Assembly: GCF_002954685.1 (NCBI RefSeq)
Contig: NZ_MSCN01000001.1
Location: 706,256 to 770,255 of the forward strand
Source: Polaribacter porphyrae
Lineage (GTDB): Bacteria > Bacteroidota > Bacteroidia > Flavobacteriales > Flavobacteriaceae
DNA: 64,000 bases
Reading direction: 5' to 3'
Position numbers and translations under genes: made by a program. Below, piece by piece: positions 62,442-64,000 of this stretch; position 1 is the first letter of the stretch; each line of letters starts with the position of its first letter. A model generated the notes under the pieces. It was not told where the DNA came from. It searched no databases and saw nothing but the letters and a program-made list of their open reading frames with translations.

Positions 62442-63500
62442 TTATCTATTATAAAACTCCATACTTTCAATAATTAAATCTTCAGGAACTTTACAATCAA
62501 TTTTAAAATCTTCAAAATCGTTGAGCAGTACAAAATTCACTTGTCCGTTTACGTTTTTCTTATCGTGTTTCAATAAATTCACTATTGATGAAAAATCTTG
62601 TTTTAATAAATTGTTTTTATTATAAATTGATAAAACAACTTCTTTAACAGTATTCACTTTTTCTGTTGATAAACCTAATAATTGAGAAGATAGATAGCTT
62701 TCGCAAACCATACCAATAGCAATAGCTTCTCCATGAGTTAAATTTTCTTTGTCTTCAGATTCTAGATAAAAAGACTCAATTGCGTGCCCTAAAGTATGCC
62801 CGAAATTTAGAATTTTACGTAAATTTTGTTCTTTAGGATCTTGTAAAACAACTTCGTTTTTAATTTCTACAGATCTAAAAATTAAATCCTTGATTTTTAA
62901 ATCTTTATTATCTTTAATTTGATTGAAAAGATGAATATCATAAGTTAAACCATATTTAATAATTTCTGCTGTTCCAGATTTTATTTCTCTTGGGGTAACT
63001 GTAGTTAAATAACGATCATCTACAATAACCATTTGAGGATTAGCAAACAATCCAATTTGGTTTTTTAAAACACCTAAATCAACACCCGTTTTTCCACCAA
63101 CAGAAGCATCAACCATAGATAATAAAGTTGTTGGTATGTTTACAAAATCAATCCCTCGTTTAAAACAAGAAGCTACAAAACCACCTAAATCTGTAATTAC
63201 GCCTCCACCTAAAGTAATCAATAAACTTTTTCGGTCTCCACCTAATTCTGTGATTGCATTCCAAACTCCAATACAAGTTTCGAGGTTCTTATTAATTTCT
63301 CCAGATTCAATTTCAATAAGTTCAATACGTTTATCAGTTTTTAAATTTGGAATAAACTTCGGATAACAATGTTCCATCGTATTTTCATCAACTAAAATAA
63401 AAATAGTAGAGTAATTATTATTTTTTATTAAATTAGAAAGCAATACATAGCTTTCTTCTTGAAAATGAACAGGATACGAAACTGCTTGAATGGTTTTCAT
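62442..63500 (-). CDS. aroB: 3-dehydroquinate synthase
   Basis: This 352-residue enzyme converts DAHP to 3-dehydroquinate, the second step of the shikimate pathway, using NAD+ and a divalent metal. NAD-binding and active-site blocks are present: LITLGGGVITDLGGFVASCF, PTTLLSMVDASVGGKTGVDL, GTAEIIKYGLTYD, and LNFGHTLGHAIESFYLESED with the zinc ligand histidines. It stands alone, convergent with the alpha-E gene (one base between the stop codons) and divergent from the proline dehydrogenase gene. Confidence 0.96.
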   Translation of the reverse strand: MKTIQAVSYPVHFQEESYVLLSNLIKNNNYSTIFILVDENTMEHCYPKFIPNLKTDKRIELIEIESGEINKNLETCIGVWNAITELGGDRKSLLITLGGGVITDLGGFVASCFKRGIDFVNIPTTLLSMVDASVGGKTGVDLGVLKNQIGLFANPQMVIVDDRYLTTVTPREIKSGTAEIIKYGLTYDIHLFNQIKDNKDLKIKDLIFRSVEIKNEVVLQDPKEQNLRKILNFGHTLGHAIESFYLESEDKENLTHGEAIAIGMVCESYLSSQLLGLSTEKVNTVKEVVLSIYNKNNLLKQDFSSIVNLLKHDKKNVNGQVNFVLLNDFEDFKIDCKVPEDLIIESMEFYNR

Positions 63501-63561
63501 TTGTAATAGAGTTGAGGGTGCAAATTAAATAGAAATTCTATAATTATTACTATTCATATAG

Positions 63562-63569
63562 TATATTTG
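63562..63569 (+). promoter_or_regulatory. -7 promoter box of the proline dehydrogenase gene
   Basis: TATATTTG is an exact TAnnTTTG match 21 bases upstream of the ATG at 63591. No clear -33 TTG is visible. Confidence 0.5.
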
Positions 63570-63590
63570 TGGTTACTAAATCGATATAGT

Positions 63591-64000
63591 ATGAAACTTT
63601 TTGACAATACAGAGGTTGCCTTCGCTTTAAAATCTGATTCACAATTAGAAAGAGCATATTTTTTGTTCAGAATGATACAAAATCAACCAATGGTAAGAAT
63701 AGGAAGTGCAGTTACAAATTTTGCCTTAAAAGCACATTTGCCAATAGAGGGTTTGATTAGATCAACTGTTTTTGATCATTTTTGTGGAGGTGTAACAGAA
63801 GACGATTGTTTGCCAATTATCGATAATATGTATAAAAACGGAAATGTACATAGTGTTTTAGATTATTCTGTTGAAGGAAAAGAGGAAGAAGAAAGTTTTG
63901 ATGCTGCTTTAGAAAAAATTTTAAGAATCATTAACTTTTGCGAAGAAAAGCAATCTATTCCTTATGCTGTTTTTAAACCCACAGGTTTTGGACGCTTTGC
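63591..64000 (+). CDS. Proline dehydrogenase, 5' part only
   Basis: The frame from the ATG at 63591 stays open to the window edge and gives about 136 residues beginning MKLFDNTEVAFALKSDSQLE. The segments RMIQNQPMVRIGSAVTNFAL and FDHFCGGVTEDDCLPIIDNM are typical of the N-terminus of the Bacteroidota proline dehydrogenase, a FAD enzyme that oxidises proline to pyrroline-5-carboxylate. The catalytic barrel is mostly outside the window, so the call rests on the N-terminal part only. Confidence 0.85.
   Translation, partial: MKLFDNTEVAFALKSDSQLERAYFLFRMIQNQPMVRIGSAVTNFALKAHLPIEGLIRSTVFDHFCGGVTEDDCLPIIDNMYKNGNVHSVLDYSVEGKEEEESFDAALEKILRIINFCEEKQSIPYAVFKPTGFGRF

Noticed and set aside
1..64000. CRISPR arrays, tRNA or rRNA genes
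   Set aside because: No regularly spaced repeats and no tRNA-like cloverleaf or conserved rRNA stretches were seen; a tRNAscan and CRISPR search would be decisive.

Overview
The window comes from a strongly AT-rich member of the Bacteroidota, most likely a marine Flavobacteriaceae of the Polaribacter/Tenacibaculum type. The evidence is a protein with a type IX secretion sorting domain, family-typical secreted amidohydrolases and a tricorn-like protease, a two-chain (split) transketolase, BshA for bacillithiol, and many copies of the TAnnTTTG -7 box that flavobacterial sigma factor uses in place of a sigma70 -10 box. Genus and species cannot be fixed from the sequence alone. Nearly all of the window is coding. 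I saw no rRNA, tRNA, CRISPR array or intact mobile element.

Layout. 1-5.2 kb (minus): purA (cut by the window edge), a Fur-family regulator, relA/spoT and a Ste24-like M48 peptidase. 5.2-10.4 kb: an IS110 transposase relic, a small exported protein, polyphosphate glucokinase, a T9SS-exported beta-propeller protein, a SpoU-type rRNA methyltransferase and a decayed gene. 10.4-15.9 kb (minus): two co-transcribed secreted amidohydrolases and a DUF3810 membrane zincin. 16-21.4 kb (plus): dnaB, an orphan membrane protein, a VapBC-like toxin-antitoxin pair, a conserved secreted protein often labelled asparagine synthetase B, palindromic repeats, and the N-terminal transketolase chain without its usual C-terminal partner. 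21.5-24.8 kb: bshA, a DUF937 protein and a dicarboxylate/amino-acid symporter.

24.9-29.2 kb (plus) is a five-gene cassette: a GshB-like ATP-grasp ligase, a double rhodanese, a TerB-like protein, an N-formylglutamate-amidohydrolase-family protein and a DUF1704/QEGLA metallopeptidase with a HEIGVH motif. It reads as a peptide or amino-acid ligation and trimming system of unknown product, and is my first candidate for an undescribed system.

29.4-41.7 kb: an outer-membrane barrel candidate, a HAD phosphatase with a small membrane protein and a DCC-type thiol protein, a four-gene MacAB-like efflux operon, DUF1853, DUF2461, a MATE transporter, an acyl-CoA thioesterase, a DEAD-box helicase and a TRIC-type channel. 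41.8-46.8 kb: a tricorn-like S41 protease, a MaoC dehydratase, a small membrane protein, and a two-gene operon of a membrane protein plus an XRE regulator preceded by a 16-bp tandem repeat. 46.9-52 kb (minus): an operon tetR - ABC exporter - HlyD adaptor - TolC, in which the ABC ATPase has degenerate catalytic motifs. 52.3 kb: a cold-shock-domain protein.

52.9-62.4 kb is a divergent set of five genes: transglutaminase, fused circularly permuted ATP-grasp/alpha-E, transglutaminase/DUF2126, then on the other strand a separate ATP-grasp and a separate alpha-E protein. This family association is known from comparative genomics, but its product is unknown; here two versions sit side by side. The window ends with aroB (minus) and the 5' part of a proline dehydrogenase gene (plus).
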